Shown piece after piece: positions 41,791 through 52,893 of a stretch of DNA of 64,000 bases. The stretch is from positions 10,814,501-10,878,500 of the forward strand of contig OZ038530.1 of NCBI GenBank assembly GCA_964036665.1, read 5' to 3'. The number at the start of each line of letters is the position of its first letter. Positions within the stretch are counted from its first letter, which is position 1. The notes beneath the pieces were generated by a model that worked only from the letters and a program-made list of their open reading frames with translations, was not told the origin of the DNA and made no database searches. This stretch comes from Gordius sp. MW1 (taxonomy: Eukaryota; Nematomorpha; Gordioida; Gordea; Gordiidae). The translations under genes and the position numbers were made by a program.

Positions 41791-42450
41791 AGGTAATACT
41801 TTGTGGTGACAAACGTGAGGTCAACCATAGGTTTGAGCTTTAATTGTAATTCTTTTTAAAATTCATTGTTTTATAATAGACTAATCTAAAGATTCAAAAA
41901 ATATGCACATAAAATACTTTGAACATTGGACAGCTTGAGTCGAAAGATCCATGAATTGAGATTACAACTATTACTATTATAATGATTAGAAAAAAGCACA
42001 TAAATTTACTTGATGAAGACAAGATTGTACTTGTTACAACAATATAAACATATGTGCAAATCTATCAAATAATATTGGTTTTCATCACTTGGTTATCACT
42101 TTGTTTTTTCTTCACTAATGCAATGAATAGGTAATATTTTGTGGTGACAGATGTGAGGCCAACCATAGGTTTGAGCTTTAATTGTAATTCTTTTTAAAAT
42201 TCATTGTTTTAACATTGACTAATCTAAAGGTTTAAAAAATATGCACATAAAATGCTTTGAACATTGGACAGCTTGAGTTGGAAGATCAATGAATTGAGAT
42301 TACAACTATTACTATTATAAAGATTAAAAAATAGCACATAAATTTACTTGATGAAGACAAGATTGAACTTGTTAAACTAATATAAACATATGTGCAAATC
42401 TATCAAATATTGGTTTTCATCACTTGGTTATCACTTGTTTTTTTCTCCAG
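41791..42450. repeat. 333-bp tandem duplication
   Basis: Two copies, starting gaataggtaatactttgtgg (41787) and gaataggtaatattttgtgg (42124), about 93% alike. The second keeps taatgcaatgaatagg unbroken where the 6.7-kb hAT inserted in the first, and so resembles an empty site. Confidence 0.85.
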
Positions 42451-42532
42451 TCGCGCTCATTCGAAGCGCACATAAATCTGTAACCTTATTGGTTGTCGCC
42501 TAATAGGTCAGTCACCTACTGTACAGAAGCGG

Positions 42533-42662
42533 CCCAAGAGCTTAGTAAGTGCAATCTTAGGTTGGGCCCCTTCTCACGCCAAATGGCGCATAAGGCCACG
42601 TTGGTGACAAGGTGTGTAATGTTCCTGTAACAAATTTGATTAATATGCAGTGTAAATATGGC
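42533..42662 (-). repeat. Dispersed repeat, copy B
   Basis: Inverted relative of 26871-27003. The adjoining tgtcgcctaataggtcagtc (42495-42514) also recurs inverted near 33125-33150, so the family is wider than these two copies. Confidence 0.5.
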
Positions 42663-43652
42663 ATGTTAATATGTAATACCCAACTCCATGTGAATAAATG
42701 ACAACATTCTAGGTGAGCGTTTATTATTAATAAGATGCACGCGCCCTTGTAATTGAAAGAGAGGATAGTTGGTTCTTTGAACTCTATCAATAGTTTCCTA
42801 TCTTGCATTATTGTCAACATTGAATGCCGTCCTAATAATTGAATTTAACGAAAAGTCTTGTGAAGCTAACTGCCGTTGCACTTCAAGCCACCCTTTTTCG
42901 GGCCTGATGTGCTAAAGAATTCCACTTCCTTGTTAACATAAAATTTTTAACTGGGGGAATTTTACATCGCATCCACATATTTTCGTTTGTTATCATTGCC
43001 GGATAAAGATTCCATATACGATTCGTAGCATTTTGTTAATGTTAACTTGGAGTTTGTTTGTTTTTTTGTTTTTTTGCCAGGGGCATGCAGCGACCAAGAT
43101 TCGCACCCATAAAGAAGGGTCAGTAGAATCATAACTTTAAAGATCCTCAGGCGGGTGGTGAGGCCCAGTAAAGAAAAATTAGAACCCTCAAATCATTTCC
43201 TAGATGCTTTTGAATCTATCATAATCTCTCTATCATGTTTGTTCTCCTTTTTCCAGTATTGTTAATTATGTTATCCCTGGTTTTGACCATGGGATTGAAA
43301 AATGAAGAGGTAAAAAAGGACCAGGACATGGTCAGTAGTAGGTCTGACATTCTATGTATGATTGTCCTATTGACCTGAATGATTAGGTCGACGGATGTTG
43401 TAAGCCAAATGATTGTTGCAATGCCTTCCCTTAAATCCGTTTATTGATTGGAAAATAACATGGTGGGACCTGGCATGATATAAGAGAATTCCTTCAGGAG
43501 GATTGATTGTTGTATAGGAAAACTGGGAGCTTATTGTGATAGGTTACTTAACAAGTTAGAGTTCATATACTATGATTTGGAATAATAGCTAAGTAATTAT
43601 TCAGGGGGGAGGCATTCTGAAGCAGGGTGTTCAAACTTTAGAATTTATATGA
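42663..43652. other. Unassigned stretch
   Basis: Less AT-rich than average in parts, likely old repeat, but no protein motif was recognised in six frames. Confidence 0.35.
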
Positions 43653-43660
43653 TTTATATC

Positions 43661-44782
43661 AAGTGTTGCGATCTCGTCTCGGTCTCGAAAGCAAAATCTC
43701 GTCTCGGGTGCGATTATTAAAATCTCGATCTGGTCTCGTCTCGCCCTAGAAAAATCTCGATCTCGTCTCAACGAGAATTCTCGTCTCGTCTCGACTTTTA
43801 AAAATAATTATACCATATATTTTTTTCTGACTCTTATAAATTATTATATAAGATATAAATTGGTCATAATGGAACCAATTTTTTTATCTCAAACCCCAAA
43901 ACACAAGCTAGATGGGTATCTTAAGGTAGGAAACATTATAAGAGGCGTTATATACTACTAGCCTAGAAGGTATAAAGTTGCTAAACAATAACTTTCACTT
44001 CCTGGCTAAGGCTCAATAAAAGGATAAAGCTGAATAATATCATCATATTTTAACATAATGAATTTATTGAGATCTTATATAATAACGTTAAAATAATGAC
44101 AAAAATGCGAGAGTAAACTTTTAAAGATATCATTATTTATAACAAGTAATTATCTGAACATTGTATACAATAAAATAGGCATTTTTGTTGGAAGAAGATA
44201 AAAGTTTTGAGATCTTACGTTAATTGCACATATATGACTTAAAATATAAAATTTTCTTTAAAGCACAATTTACACCTCCCTTTTATTTGATTCATCCTTG
44301 CATACTGTGAAATGTTTGGGCAGCTTGCTCTTTTTTGTGTTGGATGATGAACTTGTTGCGCAAACTCATTATAGGTCTAAATAAGTTTATATTATATAAG
44401 CTATACAAATAAGTAACAAATACCTAATTAATTTCTCAAATACCCTAAGGGCTACTAACACTATGTTGTCTATTAAGATTATATTACAAATTTGAAATTT
44501 GCGCGAAGAGGATAATTAGGTGGGTAAGTAATTTACTATCAAAAGTTTCAAAATCATATATCCTAAATTTAGAAATTCTTAATTAGCTAAATTAAGACAA
44601 TAGATAAAAATTAAAATCGAGATCTCGCCGATAAAATCTCGTCTCGTCTCGTCTCGAGGTCAAAATTCTCGTCTCGACCTCGACTCAATTTTTCAAAATC
44701 TCGTCTCGTCTCGTCTCGAAAAACCGAGACGAGACGAGACGAGACGAGACCGAGATTTTTCTCGGGTTTTTCCGCATCACTA
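43661..44782. mobile_element. Non-autonomous hAT-like element with GAGAC sub-terminal repeats
   Basis: Exact 8-bp target duplication tttatatc (43653-43660 and 44783-44790). Ends AAGTGTTGCG and, inverted, TAGTGATGCG. gtctcgtctc arrays lie inside both ends (43672-43797 and 44618-44765). The right array contains gtctcgtctcg facing gagacgagac around cgaaaaaccg and can fold into a strong hairpin. 1122 bp, no coding capacity. Confidence 0.85.
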
Positions 44783-44790
44783 TTTATATC

Positions 44791-46972
44791 TTTCAAATTG
44801 TGTTAAAATATAATCTGTATGTATGTATTCAAAAATATTTTAGTATTTGGGATGCTTTAATTGGGTTCACAGAAGTTAAAATAAGTTGAAAATCTTTTAG
44901 AAAAATATCCAGTAGTGATGGCTCCCTAATACAGAGCTGATCGTTCAAAGATTTACAATTAAGGATTGTAAAAACATATTGATCTCTGTCTATATTATTC
45001 AAAACAGTATCTTCCTGAATGTCTACATAATTGATTTTCTCCAAAAAAGAGGTTTCTGTATGTATAAATGTGTCACTGGATGGTATTTATTGTTTTAATT
45101 CAGAAATTATAGTAAAGATAATAACAATATTTCTCAAGTAGGGGTTCGAATTCGTTAGACATTCATTTGGGCAGTTTGGAATATAGTTTCAAAACCATGA
45201 CTCTGCCTCTAATCTTGTTGTTTAATGATGCGATCTTAATCCGCATGATTATTTATATTTAGTCCGGGATCTTATGAAAGCGCTTCCACTGATATTATTG
45301 GTTAAGATTTGGGGGAGGGGTTAGTGTTAGTTTAACTATGGATATTGAAAATTAGAGATCAGGTAACGAAGTCCAAGATGTCAATATGGCTGAAGATCAA
45401 AGCTTGAATTTTAATAAGTTCATATTCTAGTATGTTATTCAATACTCTTCTCATCGCGAATAGATTAACTCCAAATTTATTCCCTCGACTGAATTTATTT
45501 ATGTCGCAAACGAATTGAAATAGTCTGTAAGGGTGCCTTAAAAATTAATCAGAAGCTCGACCCAGAAATTGCATAGCAAGGTGCCATGAGCCACCAACAT
45601 TTAAATTTCAAGCTTCTTGCCCCAAAAAACTTTTAAAAAAAATGTGAAGTAATAGCCTTGAATTAAAGCCTCTCATCATTTTTTTCCGTTGTTTCTTTGT
45701 TTCTATTTCATATTTAAATTTTTAACGCGTCCACGAGACTTAATAACATATTCTGCATATATTTCGAACTTTTAAATCTTCATAGTCCTCCCTTCTTACA
45801 AAGTTTTTAGCCTGAAATGTCTCATAATCAGATTTTTTAATAAATCGATCATAGGAGTGTCATAATATGCAGCTTTTTGTGAATTATAGATTGCCAAATA
45901 AAACTGTCAAACTCAATATTAACGACACACCGCAAACTGAAAATTGCTGGAGCTATAGAAGTTTGATGGCACATGGGACTCTAATAATTTAAGATTTGGG
46001 GGAGGGGTTAGTGTTAGTTTAATTATGGATAATGAAAATTAGAGAACAGGTTTCAAAGCCAAAAAGCGCGTGCACTTTGCCTTGACTTGCCTATCAATCA
46101 CCTGACACCAGAAACCTCTTCTACATTGCCTCAAAGTTTTTAAATTTATCAAGCATTTCCTTTTGTTATTTATTGATTTATGTAAAGCAAGTTAGCTGTA
46201 TCGATGTTTTAATAGAAGAGATCTTATACATGTGCAATGCGAGAAAAACCAATACTAGCTATTTGGCTTACCACATTAGAGCGGTATATGATAGCAGGAT
46301 GTATATGCTAAATAAATAAGAGTAATAGCACACAAATAATAAAGCTATGAAGTTCCTAGGATGCTTGCTATTAAAGTTTGTAATATTCAAGGTCAGTCTA
46401 TCATAGAAATGAATTATTGGGCACCCTCTCCTATTCAACCAAGCCTTCCTGATTTTCTAGATTTATGATGGCATGTGGTGGGTAGTAAGAAGTTATCGAG
46501 GATTATGCTATCATACATGCATAAGAGATATGTTGCAAAGGTAAGTTAGATAGAGGAATTTTTAACCAAATCCGATAAAGGTTTGTTGACAAACATATAA
46601 ATTTTACAAAGAAAGAATTTCCTTAAAAAAAAAAAAACTATTCGGTCAACTCATTAAAGCAGTATATAATATCAGAATATAAGCTAAATAAGAGTGAAAG
46701 CACACGAATGATAAAGTTCCTAGGATGCTTGCTGTCAAAAGTTTATTATGAGTAATATTCAAGGTCAAACTATCTTAAAAGAAATTGTTAGGGACCCTCT
46801 TCTATTCGACCTAAACTCACTATTTTTTAAGATTTATGATGGCATATGCTGGATAGTAAGAAGTTATAGAAGGTTTACGCTATCATACATGCATTATAAG
46901 AGATATATTAAGATGGGTAAGTTTTGGCAAACATACAAACAAAACAAACTATACCAAGAATGCAGGCGCGTA
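44791..46972. repeat. Region of local duplications
   Basis: agatttgggggaggggttag occurs at 45307 and 45993 with about 60 bp of shared sequence. A second pair, built on taaagttcctaggatgcttg, spans about 46265-46500 and 46650-46880. No supported gene. Confidence 0.6.
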
Positions 46973-47233
46973 GCCAAGGGGGCAGAAAGCGGGAATTTTC
47001 TACCCCCTTGACCAAAATTTGAAATTTTTTTGAAGGTCTATGTCCTTTTTAAAGGTATAAAATTGATAGTAAATGCCTGATTAATGAAGAGAAGAGATTT
47101 TTCCAAACCTGGTTATATCCTTGAAGTTTCGCATATATTTTATGCGAAGTTTATTTTTGTTACATTATAATAAAAGTGCCAAAAAATTTTTTGCATTTTT
47201 CTTCCCCTTGAGAAAATCCTGGCTACGCGCCTG
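46973..47233. mobile_element. hAT-type MITE with CAGGCGCGTAGCCAAGG ends
   Basis: 261 bp with clean terminal inverted repeats: caggcgcgtagccaagg at left and cctggctacgcgcctg at right. No 8-bp target duplication was seen (caagaatg versus ttctaaaa). Confidence 0.65.
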
Positions 47234-48162
47234 TTCTAAAATAAAGTTTTTATATATTTCAAATGTAGTAGCAAGTTTTTTTTTATTATTATTAATTGCT
47301 AGGCAATTTATGGGCTCACTTTCCAATTTGTTTGTCACGCTGTTCGGTCACGCACCGAATGACTTCGGCTTGTTTACTGCTAAAACCGCTTGGAATTCGA
47401 ATATTATTATATAGCAATTAAAAGGGGAAATGGGGAAATTATTCCTTCGTCATTTTATATTGATTTTTTTTTCAATGGCGCCATGCCAAAGTTAAACCCC
47501 TACCCCTATCTTCCTCTCTTATCCGCCCACCGCTAGGGGGCGGGAGTGGTTTATTTATGCCGAGTTTAGTATGTAGTAATAACATTAAACATGCATAATA
47601 CGTCATCATATTTACATGGATATTGAAAAGATTTATATATGGGAGAGAATACCAATAGTTTTATATTGATAGTAGTAGCCAGAATTTAATTTAAGGTTCA
47701 TCAATTGGCCTGGTTATTTTTATAACCCCCTCCTTGCCTTTTATATTTTAGCAAATAAATTAATATAAAATTTGTAATACGCCAAAGAAAGCCTAACCTA
47801 GATGAGGATAATTGTTGTTATAACTGGAAACATTCTTTACGACAATATGGATTTTTGAATTAATAATAGAATTTTTAAAGTACATTAATTGCTATGCAAT
47901 TTATGGTTTGATTATTTAATGTTCACATTTTATTTTATAAAACAATCCCTTGTTACATAGCCAGCTTCTGCCAAATTAAAAAAATACTATCCTTTTCTTC
48001 TTCAAATTTTTATCACATGCAAAACATACGTTATAAAACGGCGAGTAAAATTGAGGTTTTAAATTTAAATGAATTTTATTTTTTTTTACAAAAAAGTAGA
48101 TTTTTATGTTGTGTAACTAGCATGGGAGTAGTCAAGGGGGAAACCCTAGCAATTATCCTACC
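47234..48162. other. Unassigned stretch
   Basis: Contains attgctaggcaatttatggg (47293) with cgctgttcggtcacgcaccg, and attgctatgcaatttatggt (47886), the leader of the repeats at 35.3, 38.0 and 41.1 kb. No gene. Confidence 0.4.
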
Positions 48163-48400
48163 CCCTATAGGCATTCTCGCCCCTTGACACCTTTCTCGCC
48201 CATAAATTGCATAGCAAATATGCTACATTTATACATAGAATAGATGAGTCGTCCCCTTTTCCCTTCCCCCCCTCCCTTCTCCCCCTTCTCCGGGGGTCTG
48301 GGGGCGGAGCCCCCAGGAGATGGGGGTTTGGGGGCAACGGGGGATTGGGGGCGGAGCCCCCAGCAGGGGGTTTGGGGGCAAAGCCCGCAAGGGAAAATTT
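48163..48400. repeat. Dispersed repeat with GC-rich hairpins (copy 2)
   Basis: Shares cccataaattgcatagcaaa and atgagtcgtcccc with 36955-37115. Ends in two gggggcggagccccc hairpins separated by gggtttgggggcaa G-runs, quite unlike its AT-rich surroundings. The 68-codon frame through it is low-complexity and not a gene. Confidence 0.65.
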
Positions 48401-48420
48401 GAATCAGAATTAAAATTGTA

Positions 48421-48732
48421 ATCTAATAAACATATAAATCATAATTTATAAAAAAACAAATACATTTAAAAATTATTCAATAAAAAAATATTAGAAAAAT
48501 AAAATAAAACAAAAAAATATTCCATAAAAATAAAATTAAAAAAATATTACAAGAAAATTACATAAAAAATTAAAAAAAAAATTTAAAAGGGAACTTTAAA
48601 AAAATATTTAATAGAAATAATTATAAAAAAAAGAGTTATTTGATGAATATTTAATAAAAATAAATATAAACAAAAGAGTAAAATATTTGATGAAAACAAA
48701 CTTTTCAATGCTGGCTACAAAAACAAAATTTA
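48421..48732. other. A-rich low-complexity stretch
   Basis: Repeated aaaaaatatt, aataaaaata; nothing coding. Confidence 0.6.
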
Positions 48733-49250
48733 AAGCTTAATTTATATTATGTTAAACCTTTATTAAAAATTTTAACAAAATTATATTAATTCCGGCTAAG
48801 TTAAGAGGAGCGGTACTCCAAAGACTACATAGGGGCCACGTGGGTATCAAGCGAATGCAAGAAGTAGCGTGGCAGTATAAATGGTGGCCTACTCTCGACG
48901 ATGACATATTGAGCGTAGCGAAAGGGTGCACCGGTGTAATGTTCAATTCGCGTATCGTTTGATATCGCGGAAGTCAATCAAACACGTCAATCATGTATTT
49001 CTGCACTATAATTGCAAAAAAGATTATTATAGGCTGGTATAAATGTCAATCAAAAATTGTGGTTTGTTATACAATAATTTTATTACGATTTTTTAATAAA
49101 GGTTTAACATAATATAAATTAAGTTCATTAAATATTTTTTTAATAAAGGTTTAACATAATATAAATTAAGCTTCATTTAATATTTTTTTAATAAAGGTTT
49201 AACATAATATAAATTAAGCTTCATTAAACATTTAATTTTAACCATTATAA
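48733..49250. repeat. Inverted and tandem repeats around an integrase fragment
   Basis: aagcttaatttatattatgt with taaacctttattaaaaa (48733-48772) recurs inverted three times in tandem (about 49085-49225, 55-bp period) on the other side of the Ty3/gypsy fragment. Confidence 0.7.
48790..48960 (+). pseudogene. Ty3/gypsy integrase H2C2 zinc-finger fragment
   Basis: AKLRGAVLQRLHRGHVGIKR followed by WWPTLDDDI and KGCTG, i.e. the two His and first Cys of the H2C2 finger before a retroelement integrase core; the last Cys is lost through a changed reading. The rest of pol resumes at about 50196, so the two parts are separated by about 1.2 kb of inserted DNA. Confidence 0.7.
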
Positions 49251-49725
49251 ACAAATTCAATTTATATGTATTAAGTTTTTAAACTATTATAAAAAGTGGG
49301 GAACTTAAATAATTATTTTATATAAAGGATCTTATAATCCCTGATGATCTTAGGTGTCATATATTGGGTTTTAATTCTTTTATAAGTGATCCAATCTATA
49401 TAAATTTAACTTATTAAATTTATTTTTGGCCATTACATATCATCTTTATTGGAAAAAGGCATATTAAAACCATGTTTTGTCAAATATCATTAGACATTGA
49501 AATAAAAATAATATATTTTATTTAGAGTAAATATAAAGTAAAAATAGTATAGTAACAATTAAAAATATTTTATAAACAACTATCAAATATATAGGAATAG
49601 TCCCATTTTTCATATAATCCATAATCTCAGTAAAACCATATTCTTCCATTCTATTAAATAAATGCTAAATTAATCAAAGCATAAATTAAGTAGTTAATAT
49701 TTATAATATTAGGGACTTAAAAGGA
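49251..49725. other. AT-rich insertion in the retroelement
   Basis: Part of the DNA that separates the integrase finger from its core. No coding content recognised. Confidence 0.4.
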
Positions 49726-50025
49726 ATGCATCTAAAAAGGTAAATAACAAACTTTTGCATTAGCTTATATATATAATCTTACGAACTTACTTATTACAAA
49801 ATACTACAATTCCAACAATTATAGAAGCATACATCTAAAAAGGTAAATAACAAATTTTTGCATTAGCTTATATTTATAATCTTAGGAACTTACTTATTAC
49901 AAAATACAAAGTTTACTACAATTTCAACAATTATAGAAGCATACATCTAAAAAGGTAAATAACAAACTTTTGCATTAGTTTATATTTATAATCTTAGGAA
50001 CTTACTTATTACAAAATACAAAATT
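49726..50025. repeat. Tandem repeat, about 105-bp unit, three copies
   Basis: Units contain atctaaaaaggtaaataaca and cttattacaaaatac; starts near 49726, 49827 and 49938. Lies inside the insertion. Confidence 0.85.
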
Positions 50026-50195
50026 ATATTGGTAAAAAAGTCTGCAAATTACGTGATCTCAAATGAATGTCATTACGAAAAATAAAATGTATGTTTTTCC
50101 GAAATTTGAACCAATCATGTTAATCAAAAAAATCACGTGATTGACAAAACAAGTACTTTTTTCGTGTTTTCAACGAATGTGGAGGCGTGATTGAC

Positions 50196-51205
50196 GATTA
50201 CGCGATCTTAAACGCTACGTCGTCTCATACGCTACACCGGAATTGCAATTACATTGCCGCGGCGGCGAAGAAGGCACCGTTGATAGAGTGTCAACCTAGC
50301 CATAGACCGTGGTTTCAAGTACATATCGATATCAAGGGTCCTCTGAAGGATAAGTCATACCTGGTGATGGTGGACAATAGCTCGAAATGGGTAGAGGTGT
50401 TTAAATTAGAAGACACCACATCGACCACCATTATAAAAAAACTTCCCGAAACGTTTGCTAGATTTACCACCATGGTTAATATCAGATAACGGCCGGCAAT
50501 TCACAGGTCAAGAATTACAGAAGTTTTGCAAGGTGAGAGGGATTAATCAGCGTTGGACAGCCCCTTACCATCCTGCGTCTAACGGTCTGGCAGAAAGGTA
50601 TGTACGATTAAATTAAAGAAGCTATTATTATTTAGAAACGAGTCGGAAGTAGGGCTAAGTAGATTTTTGGAAAACTAGAGATCTACAAAACACCCCACAA
50701 CCAATAAAATCCCAGCAGAGGTGATGCTAAAAAGGCGTATGCGAACCGAAGGGAGGTATTGAGGGAAACCGTACCACAACAATGGTTAGAGACCGGGAAC
50801 CCGCGGATGTTCAACTTAGGAAACTTGGTTTAAGTTCGCATGTTTTTGGAACCAAGCAAATGGGTAGAAGGCACGATAAAAGACAAGCACGGTAATCGTT
50901 CCTACGATGTATGGACACAGGGAAGAAAGCACCACCGACACGTGAATCAAGTAGGGAAACGGAAAATACTGGATTGGACCACACTGGGACAAGAGAACGG
51001 ATGGCCGCAAAGAATATCATCAGAAAGGGAAGCGGGAACGAGTGCATCAAGGGAACAAATGCAAAACCAGGGAACAAGTGCTACAAGGGAACAAATTCAA
51101 AACCAATCAGGAAAACCTAGAGAAGAACCTAGATACCCGGAGCGTAGTCGGAAACCACCAGCATTTCTTAAGGATTTTGTCTGTAAAGGGGGGGGGGAAC
51201 TTTAG
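50196..51205 (+). pseudogene. Ty3/gypsy integrase core and pol C-terminus, broken
   Basis: Integrase core blocks VHIDIKGPLKDKSYLVMVDN (first Asp) and SKWVEVFKLEDT are in one frame to 50487; SDNGRQFTGQE (second Asp) and PYHPASNGLAERY (Glu) follow in another frame to about 50610. After a damaged stretch, 50840-51205 gives the C-terminal part (KWVEGTIKDKHGNRSYDVW; GRKHHRHVNQV; RYPERSRKPPAFLKDF; GGGEL), typical of the pol end of Ty3/gypsy elements. No LTR or gag was recognised. Frameshifts make it inactive. Confidence 0.75.
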
Positions 51206-51411
51206 AGAGGTAATTGGAGTGCGAAGTGCCTCCGGGGATACGTTATTTACCAATGTGTTGGCAATCACATTACCGTTAATTGGTTGTAACTTATATATTC
51301 GTTTGATATACACGATTTACTACTTTCTATTTTAGTATCCCTTCGTAACGTGTATTATATAATATTCCCAGTCGTAACAATTTTGACACACTATTTTTTT
51401 AGTGTAATGTT

Positions 51412-51838
51412 AACAGTTTTGTTTTTTAATATCTTATCATAATGGTATGTTGTTGACATAAAGTATGTAACATAACAATGTCAAATCTTAATCAAAGTTA
51501 ATTTAATAATTTGCCATCGTAAGGTTGTTGAACCAAGCGATTAATTAAGCTTCAACAGTTTTGTTATTTAATATCTTATCATAATGGTATGTTGTTGGCA
51601 TAAAGTATGTAAATAACAAATGTCTAATCTTAATCACAGTTAATTTAATAATTTGCCATCGTAAGGTTGTTGAACCAGCGATTAATTAAGCTTCCGCAGT
51701 TTTGTTATTTAATATCTTATCATAATGGTATGTTGTTGGCATAAGGTATGTAAAATAACAAATGTCTAATTTTAATCACAGTTAATTTAATAATTTTCCA
51801 TCGTAAGGTTGTTGAACCAAGCGATTAATTAAGCTACA
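51412..51838. repeat. Tandem repeat, 142-bp unit, three copies
   Basis: Units with acagttttgttatttaatat and ccatcgtaaggttgttgaac start near 51412, 51554 and 51696; over 90% alike. Just downstream of the pol remnant. Confidence 0.9.
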
Positions 51839-52232
51839 ACTATTTCAATAAATAAGTTTCCTAAAATTTAATTACAAATTTTTTCGTAACCTAAAAGCTT
51901 TAATATTTTTATTAGTATAATGTATATTCATATGGTAAAGTTATTCATTTTAGTTGTAAGTGAATAAAAATTTTATCACTATAAGTTTTAAAATACATAA
52001 CATTTACATATTTTTATTATATACATATTAATTTAAATACTGATGATAAAATTTATATGTAAAATATAGATTCAAATTCATTTAAATCTATAGGTAATTA
52101 TTGCCTCTATGGGGGAAACTCAAGTGAATGGTTACGGTAATTTAACTTAACAAATATATTATTTATTATAACTTTCAGCGAAAACTTTCTTTGACAAATC
52201 TCAAATAAATTCTTGATTAACATGTATAATAC
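51839..52232. other. AT-rich flank of the palindrome
   Basis: No gene or repeat seen. Its last bases (cttgattaacatgtataatac) have no counterpart beyond the palindrome's right edge. Confidence 0.5.
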
Positions 52233-52411
52233 TAGGGGATATAGGCTAAATCCCGAAAAGGCACAATCCCGAAGCTACAATAATGCTACTGCTACGATTT
52301 TCAAATTTCCATATGTTTTTTAATTTTAAAGTTTTATCCATAATCAAGAGCAAGATTTGGGTGCCCCTTTACAATTTACTTATGTAAGAATCACATTTAA
52401 TTAACCTCTGC

Positions 52412-52590
52412 ACCAAGTAACATAATATAGCTTTATTTACAGATCACTGATGAGTATTAATATTTAGTGACAAGGTATAAATTAAAGGATGCCATTAATA
52501 ATAATCGTTTGGAATCAATATCTAAGGTAATTTTAACGTATTTAAAATCAGGGAATCATTAATCCTATTAGGTATACAATAATGTTTGGG
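52412..52590 (+). repeat. Inverted exon fragment inside the left arm
   Basis: This stretch, downstream of the left transposase stop codon, is an inverted copy of about 140 bp of exon 6, intron 6 and exon 7 of the same gene (54069-54209), preceded by a piece of intron 3 (gcaccaagtaacataatata). Divergence is about 8%. The right arm has the same at 57845-58023. Confidence 0.75.
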
Positions 52591-52610
52591 TATTATGTAC
52601 TCAAGAGCTA

Positions 52611-52860
52611 TATTTGGGTGGAACCTTTACAATTTACTTATGTAATAATCACATTTATATTGTTAAATTTATACAATTTAGTACACTAATCTCTTCAAAT
52701 ATTAATTATAAATTTATGCAATAAACCATTTAGTACACCCTTTACAATTTACTTATGTAATAATCTCATTTAAGTTGTTTAATTTATACAATTTAGTACA
52801 CTAATGTCTTCAAATATTAATTATAAATTTATGCAATAAACCATTTAGTACACTATATCT
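52611..52860. repeat. Direct duplication in the left arm, about 120 bp
   Basis: Two copies of acaatttacttatgtaataa to aaaccatttagtacac; mirrored at 57575-57824 in the right arm. Confidence 0.8.
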
Positions 52861-52893
52861 ACAAACAATGCAGTCTTAATAGAGTTTATTGAT

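Noticed and set aside
42557-42820. Minus-strand 87-codon ORF
   Set aside because: Its lower part is the antisense of a dispersed repeat and its upper part shows no family resemblance.
44829-45056. Possible minus-strand exon (open for about 75 codons after a catacag acceptor)
   Set aside because: Composition is protein-like but no partner exon, donor or family match was found; not enough support to call.
46748-47011. 87-codon plus-strand ORF
   Set aside because: It lies in a duplicated region whose other copy is broken, and its end is provided by a MITE.
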